Shown: in pieces, positions 10,328 through 22,383 of the stretch
Position numbering within the stretch: the first letter of the stretch is position 1
Layout: every line of letters begins with the position of its first letter
Origin: Lepisosteus oculatus
Lineage: Eukaryota > Chordata > Actinopteri > Semionotiformes > Lepisosteidae
Length of the DNA stretch: 64,000 bases
Direction: 5' to 3'
NCBI RefSeq assembly: GCF_040954835.1
Contig: NW_027168298.1
Coordinates: 372,001 to 436,000, forward strand
Position numbers and translations under genes: made by a program
Notes under the pieces: generated by a model
What the model was told of the DNA's origin: nothing
Database searches by the model: none
The model's input: the letters and a program-made list of their open reading frames with translations, nothing else

Positions 10328-11459
10328 AGCAAGCCCCGCTGCCGCTGCGTTCTTGCTACAATCTTACCTGGATCGCGAGGCGCCGGCGGAAGCCTATTTC
10401 AAAGTCGTTCTCCGTTTCAAAAAAACATTTCCAAAATACAAGCCTTGCAGACAGACACGCCTCAGAGGACTTAAGGGTGGCTTCATGTCGGAATGATAAA
10501 GTCTCCCCGTCCGGACATGAAAATGCCACTTTGTTACACACAAAAAAAGAATCAACAACAGAGAAATGCCCACAAGCATTTGAAAAGCCGCACCACGTCG
10601 CACTTGAAATAGCTCTTACATTAGTGGTAGACGCAGGAATCGCCTTTTTATTTATGCTCTTACCAACGCGATGGAAAGCAAAACAAAGCAAAGCAGAGCA
10701 AAACAAAACGAACAAACGAAAACCCTCACGTCCCGCACTTGCATATAACGCTGTTACGTGCCCAAGCGGTATTGTACGTCATCCTAGCACTGCACGCCGG
10801 TGCGTATGGTATATGGGAACGAGCACACGCCACGAATCGTCTCGAATCACTCCCTACAGCTGTAAGGTGCCTTGAAGCGTGCACCCCCAACATTCTTCTT
10901 TGCTCATCTGTGAAAGGTAAACTCTTGAGCAAACTCTGAACCAGCTCTAAGGAAACTAATCCGATTAGATGTTACTTTGACTCATCATTTAAGGGATCCT
11001 TGTTAATTGGAGAAATCAATGATTTCGAATGAATTCTGTATGCGTTAAAAGACAGCTATACACAGAAAACATGCAGGACACTGCTCATGATGTTTCCCGA
11101 GCCGAAACACAGTGCGTTTTTCCAAGCCATCTGACCAAGCCTGCCCACTGAAAACTGCAGGAGATCGTGTAAAGACGTTCAAGTTTGTAACTACTGCACG
11201 CACAGGAAGCAGAATAAATTCCTCTATTCAAACTGTCAAAGGTTTGCTTTGCGAACGCTGCAGGACATCGCACAATCTCTTTTGAACAGGGACAAACGAT
11301 TTCTTATGGGGCGCAGTAAGTACAGACGTTTAAAAAGCTCCACTCATGCCAATGATGCAGCATGAAGAAGCGCAACCTAAAGTTTGCATTCCTAGCACCG
11401 TTGCAACCTAGCACTGTTGCATTCCCCGCATCAGTAGCTAAGAGAATATAATTTACGAC

Positions 11460-11775
11460 TCTTGTTAATGCAGTTTCAGAAACCAGACTGAAATTTCTCA
11501 AGTATATTATTTGAATCCATTTGATGTTGGGCAACAACTATTCTTTCAAGACTTTTAGATTGAAATGGGACCTTTGAGACAGGCCTGTAGTTGTTAAGAA
11601 CTTGTGGATCCAAATTTGACTTCTTAAGGAGCGGTCTAACAACCGCTACCTTAAATTGATCATGTACGACGCCTGACGCAAGCGATGCATTCATCATACT
11701 AATTATAGGTCCTGCCAGTCCTTCGAGGGAATCTTTGACTAGCTGAGTGGGGATGGGATCTAGCAAACAGGTGGT
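11460..11775 (-). mobile_element. L2-clade LINE fragment (reverse transcriptase start)
   Basis: The minus-strand translation reads LDPIPTQLVKDSLEGLAGP, then a NNYRPVS block and LERIV, the region before and at the start of the reverse transcriptase domain of fish L2-like LINEs. The copy is truncated on both sides and has accumulated changes. It pairs with the longer copy at 28671-29625. Confidence 0.75.
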
Positions 11776-11960
11776 TTACTTTGTCTTACGTCTGTGTTCA
11801 TGAGTCCACCATAAGAAGAAATCTGAACAGGAGCGGTGATCATGCGAGGTCACCACGGAGGAAACCACTGCTCTCCCCCCAAAAAAAACCACCACTGCCC
11901 CTCTCAAGTTTGCTAAAGACCACATGGACATCGCCCATTGGGAACACCTTACTATCACTA
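11776..11960 (+). mobile_element. Tc1-like transposase fragment
   Basis: The plus-strand translation gives HESTIRRNLNRSG, then RRKPLLSP, followed in a shifted frame by LKFAKDHMD, which correspond to the N-terminal half of a Tc1-type transposase. It is short and frameshifted, with no terminal repeats. The equivalent fragment sits in the inverted duplicate at 28500-28670. Confidence 0.6.
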
Positions 11961-12963
11961 GTTTAAGAGACTCTTAAGGTCTTGCAGAGGTGCCTGTCTA
12001 ATAGCATGCGCTTTGCAAGCTATAGGTGTTTAGGCTGAGGCAGAATGCCTGTTAACAAAATGTTTTTCTAAAGGGGCCTCGCACTCTTTTCCAAGCAATG
12101 GTCTCCATCCCCACCGAGTGTCACAATGTAGTCATGTCCTAGGACATCACCTGTTAGTCTCCATTTGTCTGCCACCAACACTTTAGGTTACGGGGTCACA
12201 ACCGCACCCCGGAGACCAGAGGAGCCGTTGGCGTTCTGGCGGCGCAGATTGGGCTGAAGGTGGGGCGCTTGAATCTCGCTGTTGGAGGCCGTCTGAAACT
12301 GACCCAAGCCTTTCCCTTGAATTAAATGTAAATAAGAAATGAACCCCAGATGCACATGGAATCAATCACGTGTTTCCTTTGAGCCGTTTCAGAGACTGCT
12401 CCAGAGTTTACCTTGCACAGATGCGCAAAGATTAATGATGGGGGTGCACGCTTCCAGGCGTCCTACAACTGTAGGGACTGATTAGAGACAATTCGTAGCT
12501 TGTGCTCATTTCCCTCTATTCCCCGTGTTGCAGTGGTAGGATGACTTAAATTCCTGCTTCGACACGTAACGGGATTATAATCAAGTGCAGGAGCTGAGGG
12601 CTTTAGTTTTGTTTCGTTTTCCATGGCGTTCGTAAGCGCGCAAATCAAAGGCAATTCCTGCGTCTAACACGAATGTAAATGCTTTTGAAAGTGCAGTGTG
12701 GTGCAGCTTGTAAAATCCTTGTCCACATTTTTGGTTCGTTGATGTTTTTTCTGTCTGCCAAAGTTGCATTTTGACATCCGGACTGGGGGACTTTATCATT
12801 TGAACGTGAAGCCAGCCTTAAACCCTCTGAGGCGTGTCTGTCTGCCGGCACGAATCTTGTGAAAGGTATTTTTTTTAACGGAGAGCAACTTTAAAAAGGT
12901 TTCCGCAGCCACCTCGCAGTCCGTGTTTGATTATAGGAGGAATGCGGCGGCGGGGAGCTCGCA

Positions 12964-13045
12964 TTTGTCGTGCTCGAGTGGTTAAGGCGATGGGCTCGAA
13001 ATGCGTTGGGGCTTCCCCGCGCAGGTTCGAAACCTGCCGACTCCG
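12964..13045 (+). pseudogene. tRNA-Ser(CGA), acceptor stem lost
   Basis: Anticodon CGA, a long variable arm (GTTGGGGCTTCCCCGC) and T arm GCAGGTTCGAAACCTGC identify a serine tRNA. The first four bases (TTTG) no longer pair with the 3' strand (ACTCC), so the acceptor stem is mostly gone. The inverted duplicate at 26192-26273 shares the defect. Confidence 0.7.
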
Positions 13046-13999
13046 GCGTCTACCGCACGTCACCTTGTGCCTTCGCGGCAGATGCGGAGTGCCGCTTCTC
13101 CTTTCCTGGTACTATAAAAACGCTAAATCGCTTGGCCCCGCTGCCATGGAAAGCAATTCTTCAGATAACCACACATTTTGCGTTCGCACCTCTGGTGCTC
13201 TACTTATGCCTTTGAAAACCTAATGAATAAAGCTGTAAGAACCGACACGATGTGTAGGTGCTCTTAAAGCACGCAGTAAAGAACTGTTAACAGCAAGGGT
13301 TTCAGTGGGTTAACTGAGGAGAAGGCGTGATCGCTAATTGTTGACTTTTTATTTGGTGTTAGAAACACTCTTACTGTGCATGACGTGCAACAAATGTAGC
13401 CACAGAAATTGCATCACGCTTTCATGTATGCTATCGCAGACACCAACGTTGCCTAGATAGAAAACCGAAATAGCCGTGGGTTTGCTTGCTGGTCTGAAGG
13501 ATCTCTCTTCGAATCTCTATCATTTGTCAATCGAAGTAAAAGGCGCTGCAATTTCATACGTTCAGAATCAAACCCGCAGCTGTTGTTCGACTTTATTGCT
13601 TGACTAATTACAACTGAGTGTCGCATGAGCAGTTACGTAAACTTGTCTGGTATATTTGAACACAAATGCCGTTCTTCAATTAAAACTAACAGTACATTGT
13701 CAGGGACATTCAGTTCTATACAAACAAGAGACAGACAAGAGAATATTTCTACCTTTCATGTGGACTACGTGTTGACTTACTGATCGGAATAATTGAAAAG
13801 TTCGGGTTCATAGCCGATGCAGTGCGTGCTAATTAGAACAGCAAAGCTGAGCTCTCAGCACCGTACTGAGCCCAGGTGTTTTTCTAAAGCTGTCAGGTGC
13901 AGTTCATTTACATGAAGGAAATCTCTTACTGGGTACTATTACAATGCAGTAAGTAGAACAGACTACTTAGGGAGTAGCCCGATGCATTTAAAAACAACC

Positions 14000-14073
14000 C
14001 GAGCCAGGCAGGAGTCGAACCTACAATCTCCTGATCTCTAGTCAGACGCGTTATCCAGTGTGATACTGCAGGA
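14000..14073 (-). pseudogene. tRNA-Arg-type gene with AGA in the anticodon position
   Basis: The T arm, acceptor 3' strand and anticodon stem match the tRNA-Arg(ACG) at 25165-25237 in the inverted duplicate. The anticodon loop reads CTAGAGA instead of CTACGGA, turning the anticodon from ACG to AGA (serine). The D arm is also disrupted (CAGTATCACACTGGA). Probably a pseudogene, since the D stem does not form. Confidence 0.7.
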
Positions 14074-14344
14074 CTGTAACCCAGTGAAATCAGCACTACA
14101 ACTAGTAAAATATTACCCCCGGTCCATTCTTTTCCAAAAGTGAGAAACACCTGTTTTCTACATTTTGTCTGTTTTAAAACCATATCTCTTTAAACCAAAC
14201 CAAGAGTTTGTCTTTTGCACTGATATTCTGATTCATTTCGATTTCAAAGAAAAAAAAAAACTTTATCTTCCAAAGCATCATAAAATTGTCCCTTCTTCCA
14301 GACTCTACTTCTCTCTTGTAGTAGTACAGCAGACCTTTACAGGT

Positions 14345-15792
14345 GTAGTGATTCATAGCCGTTTCAGGGACGCCAAATATGTAATGTTAGTGGCTCTCTG
14401 AAGGCACCAGTTCTGTAGGGTTTGGGCATTTACTGAGACAATTATTAATTGTAGCAGTAAATCACAAAGTTGATTCTTTTGATGGCTCTAGAGTCCAACC
14501 ATGCGACATAACTCAAACAACGCACACACACAGGTGCTAATACACGAGGATACATTTATTAATACATAGAATATGCCTTAAACTAACAGATCTTATCGAG
14601 AGGGTTATCAGAATACAAAAGATATATATTCAATCAGTTACGAAGTGTTACATATATCAAGAGGACATACGTTCAGTATATCATTCATTAAGACCGTTTC
14701 ATAAATGAACTTGGTTATAACTTCTACATTAGATACTCGAAACAAGTACATAACTCTTAGGAATTAAATTGATATCAACTGGTTGGGATAACAATTGAAT
14801 TCTTGAGCTGTAATGCATTGAAGTTGAATACTCATCCAATCTTTGGGGATTCAGATCTCCTGCGGGCACAAAGAAACAGTTGCAGGCTGTTGCTGTCCAA
14901 TCCGCGCTCTCTGGCTCGGTGCCAGGATGTGCTGTGCGGCTTGCGACGGTGCGCTGCTGATGCTCACTGACCGGCTAGTTAGTGTTGGCTTTAACTAGCA
15001 AAGTTTGTGCACAGGAGAAAAGATGACTGTGGGTCCCAGCAAGTCAGGAAGAGGACCGGTTCGTTCCTAATGAAGAGCTAGTTCTGAATAGTGATTCAGC
15101 TGTCCACAGTTCCGACCTGTTCACGAGGCCTGCTGCTGGTTACTCTCTGGCAACCTCCACTCTAGACTCTTAGAACAAAGGAAAGTTCTGGCACTCGGAC
15201 ACACTGGCCGTTCCGTGGTTGTCCGGGCTGAGTCTCAGGATGGTCAGGAGGCGCGCTGCGAGGATGTCCTGCCCTTGGGAGCCTTCTGCTCCTGGGCCGT
15301 CCTGCCCTGGAATTCTCCTTTGAATTCCCTTTAGAACAGTCCACAGAATCCTCTCCAGAATCCCTTCTGAATCTTGTTGAATCTCTGTGTTGCCTGTTTT
15401 TACCTGGAGGAACTTCAGCTCATTGATTGGCTGAAAGTTCCATGGGCATCAGAGTCCCACGTGGGTTACTCGGCCCTACCAGTCCCTGATTGGTTGATCA
15501 AGGTGAGATATGAGTCACTTACTCCTGACACTTAGGAATGCAATCCAGATGTCCAACTCGCACTCCCTAGACAGATAGGCGCCAATGGATGACCATTGAT
15601 CATGATAGCCAGGCTTAGCTAAGTGCATCCCCCTTTGGGAGCTGGTTTCTTATCACAAGAAAACATCTTAAATCAGCTTGCATGAATTCTTTCTCTGTGG
15701 CTGCACCACAGAGATGAACAGAGAAATGAGGCCTAATTTGGGAAAGCTCAGAAACACTTAATTCTGCCTTATTAATAAGCCTCGCCGCTACA
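14345..15792 (-). mobile_element. LTR retrotransposon fossil: one LTR plus primer-site stub
   Basis: A terminal repeat of about 1.38 kb (14414-15792, bounded by TGTAG and CTACA) is closely related to 50855-52234. The short segment before it still carries a primer-site-like word (GGGACGCCA). A CAGGTG word lies at both edges (about 14339 and 15793) and may be the target duplication; the empty form of the site is visible in the inverted copy near 49250. Broken remnant. Confidence 0.65.
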
Positions 15793-16002
15793 CAGGTGAG
15801 CAGATCACAGAGTCCGAAATGAGCTTCCTCCATCAGGCAAAGTACCTGAACATGACTCTGTCTTCATAAAAGCGCCCCTGTAATAAAGAAATTAAATCCG
15901 AAATCAAGAGGGCAGCACAGTGGGCAAAAGACGTATAATATTCGTCTATTAAACGCATACCTTAGACGTCTAAATGTGGTCTGCAATTCGTCTAGAATCT
16001 CT

Positions 16003-16125
16003 GCACAGTGTACGAAGTAAATTATTTTCGCAGTAATTAATTTACATGTGTATAATAAATATAGTAAATATAATAAATTAATTACTGCGAAAATAATTTA
16101 CTTCGTACACTGTGCAGAGTGCCGT
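16003..16125. repeat. Long palindrome (hairpin) of family B, copy 1
   Basis: Inverted arms of about 45 bases run from CTCTGCACAGTGTACG inward through TTTCGCAGTAATTAATTTA, with a short A+T-rich centre. Matching palindromes are at 21186-21310 and 53715-53830, with a partial one at 8331-8440. The arms are nearly perfect, which is unusual for old neutral DNA. Confidence 0.8.
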
Positions 16126-16860
16126 ATACTCCTAGTTGCGGCACACACGATACAGATGCAGCCATTCAAAATGGGTGAGGTATTTCGCGGCAGTCCGCGA
16201 CACGCCAACCGGGGTATCACGCGGTTCACGTGTGTCACGTGACTAACTATCCGGCGTCGCCTTGTAAAACCGCCTTTAATTTTGAACTGTGTATTACAGC
16301 ATGTTAATCATCAGTCATTAAAATGTTGGTATATTTTATGAAAGCAAGATTGCTCAGTTGGACAAAAGTACACAACCTACCTTTATCAGAAATATTTATG
16401 CATCAAAGCCTTTACTGAAGATATTACTAATAGTATTAATAATGGATGACTTTGGACAAGCTGTATACTCAAAGTATAATTTCTTTAGCACATTTGTACA
16501 AGCACTTGGAATCTGTCCAAGCCATACTTTGTCAGGCATTTTGTTTTACTTCAACGGGCATAAAAACTTCCTTGCTTTTAACAGGGCGTTTCATAATTTC
16601 TAACTACGAAAATGATTTAAAATGCGACACCTATCATGAAAAGAAAAAAATACACACCAGTATTCCATTTCTCCCTAAACATTGTAAGCTTCGAAGTCTT
16701 TAACTAACGTGATACCGGAGTCAACAAGCATACTTTTAGAATTTGATTAAAAGGGAATATAATATGGAATTGCGTATCTCAAGAATTTAATAACGGTATG
16801 ATTATATCCGTGTACTGCGGCAGGTTTGTGTAGGGCTGTTTCGCCTGCCTGTTAATGCGA

Positions 16861-16936
16861 GCTGTCTTGTAGTCTACTGGTCTAGGTGTGTGACTACCAA
16901 CTGGCAGGGTGTGTGTTCGAATCCAGCTGGTGCTGG
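16861..16936 (+). other. tRNA-like relic
   Basis: Contains an A-box-like GTAGTCTACTGGTCTAGG and a B-box-like GTGTTCGAATCC at tRNA spacing, but no good cloverleaf and no assignable anticodon. It may be a decayed tRNA or a tRNA-derived SINE head. Looser relatives occur near 17745-17815 and 39855-39925. Confidence 0.25.
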
Positions 16937-19900
16937 ACCTTTCAGTTTTATTTATTTTTTTTTTAATCGCGTAACATAAACATATTACCGTATGCAAACT
17001 GTACTGTATACAATATGTATATGTATATTTAATGTCTTAACTGTGCCCGTTTAAGTATTGAATATTCATATCTAATTTTACCACTGAAGGGAAATCTTAA
17101 CATAAACATACAGTATATGGCTGGTCTCGGTACTTTAAAGAAAAAAATACACACCAGTATTCCATTTCTCCCTAAACATTGTAAGTTTCAAATGAAACCA
17201 CTAAATAAAGACATAAATATAGAAATCTTAAGATTTGTTTTATTTAATGTTGGTAGCAGGATGAACTGTCAGAGTGTATATTTTGTCACAAAGTTGCTAC
17301 AAGATGTTAACAGTGAAAAAGGTATTTAGAAATGAGTTATTTCAAGATGAAAAAGAAAACATACACGAAACATGGTTTCATTACGACCAGAATCGGTCTT
17401 GAGATATTTTTAACTTGATTTACAGTATTTGAGAGGTATGTCTTAACACCGATACTACAGTGCTTAAGTACTGCTCACGTATATGTTTCTAGGTTTATAT
17501 TATGCATTTCATACGGTCAAATTACTTTTGAGCAACTAATAAGAAGCGCGAAACGGTATGCGTTTTAGTTTCGTTTTGTGCTGGAACCCGTGGATTGATT
17601 AGAGATATCAAGTACATACAAGTCATTTTTTAAATGTTGTAGTTCGTCTTGAAAAAATGTTACGATTACATCATCTATCAACAATTACACAGGTTCTGTT
17701 TCCATATTGCGGATTTTGGTTAGGTACAGTATTATCAAATCCAGTGGCGCTGTGTGTTACTTTACTGAGTCCCATGTCACATGGTCTGTGATTGAAACCT
17801 GTAAAACCGGTTTAATTCGTCACAGCCAGCACTCTTCAGGTGTGAGGGTCTTCTGCTCAGAATGAAACGCTAAAATGTTTGTGTATATTCTAATGGTGGT
17901 GGGGGCAGGGTGTGTGGGAACAGGTTTGTTCTTCACACCTGAAACATTTTCTCTGAAAGGATTTTCTTCGCAGTTTAACCGATCTTGTTACAGCATGTTA
18001 CAGTTTACTATTATTAACCATATTAATTTTAAGTGCTTAATGTAAAATCTTGTAAAAATATATTTTCATTGTTCAAATATACATTAATATACATTAAGTC
18101 TGACTATCATATAATAAGTTAAATACAAAACTAAAGAAAAAATAGGGTTAAATATAATTCAAAATATTTTGCTAACAATGTTAACTGTTTATGAATAATA
18201 AAATGTATTAACTAAGGAGTAGGATGGCACAGTTGTTTTGTTTCTTTTTCATAAATACAACAGTAGTACCTGATGTCTCAGTGGCTTTCAAAATTAAATT
18301 ATGCATGCAAACCTGTGAACTAGAAAGATAACTAAGATTTTAATACTAATTAAATGACCGCGGGCACTTTCCACCCCCTCTACATTCTCAGAGTAGAACA
18401 GACTAACCTTCTAATGAAAGACGGTCCACCCCCCACGGACAGGAAAAGTGCCCACAGGCACTTAAACTTAATATGGTCAGTAACAGTAAACAGTAACATG
18501 GTAAGAAGGAGCACGTACAAACGTTTTCGAAATAACCACATGTAAGACTCTGATGCTTAAAATGTTTAGGGAGAAAGTGGAATACTGGTGTGTATTTTTT
18601 CTTTAAACTACCAATACCAGCCATATACAGTCTGTAACGTAGGGATTTCTATATGTCTTTATTTAGTGGTTACATTAGTGACAAAGGCTAAACTTTTAGC
18701 TTGAGTAACGTGTACATATCTCCCCTTTTTATAAAACGACTTGGTTGAAAACTGTTCCAGAGCCACTGTTGTTTCATCAGTGAAAAGTACATCATGAAAT
18801 GCCTCTCCCTGTTCAATCCACTGGAAAAAAGAAAAGGAGCATAAAGCTTCTGATGGTCATAAACGATATTCATTTAGGAGCAGCATCAGAGGTATGTTTT
18901 TAACTGCACTGCATTGGAGAGAATACCATATTGTTTTTTGTTTTTTACTCCCTGGCGGAAACTGGCTTCCAAAAGAATCAGTATGGCTCAGAGATTAAAT
19001 AAAACTTCACAGACATTAACGAAGAGCATAACGCGTGTACTGTATACACTGCAAGTACAACCCCCCTCTCTGCAGGAGTGCTGGCTGTGACGAATTGAAC
19101 CGGTGACACGGGTATTTTCAAAGTAGGAGGCGAGATTTCCAGCGAAAGACACCCCCCCCCCCTCAAAAACCCAGTAAATACAGTACTTACTAGTTAAAGG
19201 CTAGGCTCCCGACTACGGCAAAAGGAACCCTTCTTTCATTAGAAGACAATGAACATATTTTAGCCCTGAATGAATTAATAGCAAACATGGTTTACATAAA
19301 AGACATTTTTCCAAGAAAGTTTAGCCTTTGTCACTAATGAAACCACTAAATAAAGACATAAATATAAAAATCTTAAGATTTTTAAAATACATGACTTTGC
19401 TAAAATTTATTTGAAAATAAAAACAATTACAACCGCCAGGGGAGAGAGAGAACAGGGGAGGGATGTTGGTTTTGCATAAGGGGCGGGGTTATGGAAATTA
19501 GGTCTGTTTGGGAATGTGTAGTTACATGTTCTGGCTGCTTGTGAATTATCGTTGTTGAGTATGGAGTGTTGAGGTATTGATTTTGTGTAATGCTTTATGT
19601 TGAAAATTGAGGTGGATTTTGTTTATGATAAACAGGATAAACTGGGATAGGAGGAAGGTTTGGTTTTGCATAAGGGGCGGGATTATGATAATTGGAGGAC
19701 TTTGCGAGAGTAAAATGGTTTGATTATTTGATTTTGTATTGTGGTTGTTATCTATGTTTTTGGTTGGTATTATGTTTATATGGTTGTTTTTGTTGGTTGG
19801 TTGTTATTATGGTTATTAATAATATGATCTATAGTTGAAATCTGAGCCTAAATAAAAAGAAAAAGCAAGTGATTAGGTTTATGAGCAATCTAATTACTTA

Positions 19901-20217
19901 TTCGTTTAAAAAGCTATATAAAATAAAGTTTATTATTAATTTGCTGGACAGAGCGGTGAACATTATTATGCATAAGACAAAGATAACGATCCTGATCAGT
20001 TTAGAAATCTGTGTACGCTGTAAGGTTTTTACTTCTTAAACTTTTAAAATACACGTTTCGAATAGAAAGAAATCCTCTTCCTTGTACAGTATGTATAGCA
20101 AACCAGCACGTCTTTTTTCTCCAATCAGAGGGGTGTCAGGTGGTGTCAGCCAATCACCATTCTGAAGCCCTACCATAATCTCTGGTATGGGGAGACCCCA
20201 GAATTCTGTCCCATAGT

Positions 20218-20265
20218 TTAGATAGATGATAGATACTTTTATTGATCCCGTGAGGGAAATAAAGT
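20218..20265 (-). repeat. LINE 3'-tail-like sequence
   Basis: On the minus strand it reads TTTCCCTCACGGGATCAATAAAAGT, then repeats of TATC. This is the kind of conserved tail with short tandem end seen on fish LINEs and SINEs. The same tail is at 38095-38137 on the plus strand. The body upstream is not recognisable. Confidence 0.5.
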
Positions 20266-22139
20266 CAATCATTTTCATTTTAGGAAATTATTAAACGCTC
20301 GGTTAAAAGCAAAGGAGATTGTCTGTTATAGTGGACATAAAAACAAGAGTTCGCTGGCATTATATCCTGGAAGACACAGACCGGCGCCAGACCAGGAGAA
20401 TGCCCGCAGCTTAAAAGAAAATGCCTGATGAACTAGGGATTGGACAGTTTCCAAGTGCTTGTACAATCGATGGAAATGTTCAAATAAATGTGCAAAAGAA
20501 ATAAACAAAATAATAATTTATTTCTTTATCATATTGGCTAGGTAATGTCCTCTCTTTGCTAGTTAGTGGCTGTGTTTCTGCGTTGGGTAGCAACGGGTGA
20601 CTGTTCTCAGCCGGAAGATGTAAACAGCTTAATGTTCGTGTTAAATATTTTTTTTACATTAAAATTCATTCTATACAGCAATCGCATATTTGGGTACCGT
20701 TTCATAAAACTTTCATGCTTAAAATGTTTAGGGAGAAATGGAAGACTGGTGTGTATTTTTTCTTTAAACTACCAAGACCAGCCATACACAGTACAGTTTA
20801 CATACATACAGTAATGTTTATGTTCCTAAATTAATATCGTTTATGACCTTCAGATGCGTTATGCTCCTCTTCTTTTTATGCTCAGCTACTAAAATTTCCC
20901 TTTAGTGGTAAAATCCATATAAATATTCAAAACTAAGCGGATTAAAATGTGCACAGTAAAGACATTAAATGATTAAATCTTTGCACTACCAACCAATGCA
21001 CCACGAGTGCCCCTGTCGGTCATTTTGGCCAGCCAATCACTTGCCCTGCGGTACCCTCCGGTGCCCCGCGGTGGCATGTGGGTAGGTTACTGTACCGCAG
21101 GTTTTTACCGCGCATTTTGAATGGCTGCATCTATTAAACGCATACCTTAGACGTCTAAATGTGGTCTGCAATTCGTCTAGAATCTCTGCACAGTGTACAA
21201 AGTAAATTATTTTCGCAGTAATTAATTTACACATGTATAATAAATATAGTAAATATAATAAATTAATTACTGCGAAAATAATTTACTTCGTACACTGTGC
21301 AGAGTGCCGTATACTCCTAGTTGCGGCACACACGATACATACAGTAAAAAGCCTCAGGCACTGTGTTAGATGTGTTTTTGATGTTATATATGCGTTTATT
21401 CATGTCGTCGATTTTACAGTTGCAATTCGACGTTGATTATACGTCGAGGCGACGTATATATACGTATAGCCGTATTTTCGCCGTAAATATACGTATATTC
21501 GACGAATCAATGCCCACTGGGAAGGCGCATTGAAGGGTGCACCCCCATCATTAATCGTTGCACCTCTGTGAAAGGAAAGCTCTTGAGCAGTCTTTGAAAC
21601 AGCTCGGATGAAACACTTGATTGCTTCCATGTGCATCTGGAGCCCATTTCTTATTTTCACTTCACGCCGCCCAAAGCATTTCTAAAACAGGAGATTCGCG
21701 TTTGGGAATGCGCCCTGCCCTACAAATAAAACAGGTCTACGGGTTTGAAAGCTGCTCCACGGAAAACAGTTCTGTTGCGCTTTTGATCAAAGGGAGATTC
21801 GCTGTTCTTACTTTTTGATGACATAACACCCAAAGGGGCTTCTTTGGAGCTGTATTCCAACCAGAATCCTAAAGTTTCTTGGCGGTATCCTTTACAGTCC
21901 TCTGTTCGGTCGACAAGGGACAGAAGGGGGCAGCTTTCCTCACACATACAGTGCAATGTACTGTAGTGTTCCCGTTCATTGAATTCGCAGTTCTGCATCA
22001 GACCTCTAACTCGTTTCCTTAGCTTGGATTTAAGCCACGAAGCAGGCTTCTACTGTATAAACGTCTAGAGGAATCACAAACTATTTGAGAGGCCATCATC
22101 CCAGGGGGAACTGACAAAGTCTATCCCTAAACACCTAGC

Positions 22140-22270
22140 GCAGTCTCTCAAGAGACTGTCAAAAATCGCTTTCTCCGTTTGCGTTGCAAGTAAGTGAAAA
22201 CGCGGTCTCAACCCAGAGCCACTTGGCAGCAGCGGCACGTAAATACTGTTACTGTCACTGCTCGATACCG
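22140..22270 (-). ncRNA. U4-like snRNA, divergent, function unknown
   Basis: The minus-strand 3' third is clearly U4: ACTTGCAA, then GG and GC at U4 spacing, an Sm-like ATTTTTGA and a perfect terminal hairpin GACAGTCTCTTGAGAGACTG. The 5' end keeps a GCAGTGACAGTA word like that of U4. The middle, where U4 pairs with U6 and forms its kink-turn, is not conserved. A 3'-box-like word (GTTTAGGGATAGA) follows at 22120-22132. It is either a U4 pseudogene or a variant RNA; the near-identical copy at 47576-47705 keeps the same features. The 5' boundary is uncertain. Confidence 0.55.
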
Positions 22271-22383
22271 ATGTTAGCCTACTATACCATGTTCAGCCAC
22301 CGCTAGAAAATGTATGGCTCTAGTTCTGGAGCAAACGACAGGAGGGCCAACATCAAATGGGCACACATGTCAGACATGGAAAC

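Larger units (their letters stand above)
8705..10330. repeat. Segmental duplicate A, most complete copy
   Basis: This segment carries tRNA-Ile, a 5S-derived SINE, tRNA-Gly and tRNA-Ser. Its first 620 bases recur at 46025-46645, a deleted version lies at 43400-44580, and an inverted version of its first 1.2 kb lies at 52255-53470. The different lengths show repeated partial duplication. A short doublet of the TTAGGG word (8754-8768) is shared by the copies that reach it. Confidence 0.8.
10720..14160. repeat. Left arm of a large inverted duplication
   Basis: Sequence from 10720 to 14160 reappears in reverse order and orientation between 25130 and 30370. The matching blocks are Y (10720-10990 with 30103-30365), X (10990-11385 with 29700-30102), L2 (11460-11775 with 28671-28990), Tc1 fragment (11776-11960 with 28500-28670), and the Ser/Arg tRNA block (11980-14160 with 25130-27560). 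The right arm is longer because it holds extra insertions. About 11 kb separates the arms. Confidence 0.8.
16154..21132. mobile_element. 5-kb A+T-rich island with inverted termini, foldback-like
   Basis: It starts AGATGCAGCCATTCAAAATG and ends with the inverse of the same 20 bases. Internally a block ending ACACACCAGTATTCCATTTC appears at about 16645 and 17140 and inverted at about 18575 and 20735, and the 16400-16510 stretch recurs inverted at 20430-20510. It is thus an inverted-repeat element with no open frame of note. A deleted relative with the same terminus starts at 38375. Superfamily not assigned. Confidence 0.6.
15915..21529. mobile_element. Compound hairpin-bearing DNA element (family B)
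   Basis: Begins CAGTGGGCAAAAGACG and ends GCCCACTGGG, the family's inverted termini. About 190 bases holding a long palindrome occur twice in the same orientation (15961-16153 and 21133-21339). Between them lies the A+T-rich island 16154-21132. The host DNA on the left (block of 15793-15912) and right (block Y) are not parts of one interrupted sequence, so the element sits at a rearrangement junction. No transposase is recognisable. Confidence 0.6.

Noticed and set aside
13465-13530. tRNA-Phe-like words (CCGAAATAGC and CTGAAGGATC) in the Ser/Arg block, with copies in both duplicates
   Set aside because: The pairing is too poor for a cloverleaf, and the matches could be chance.
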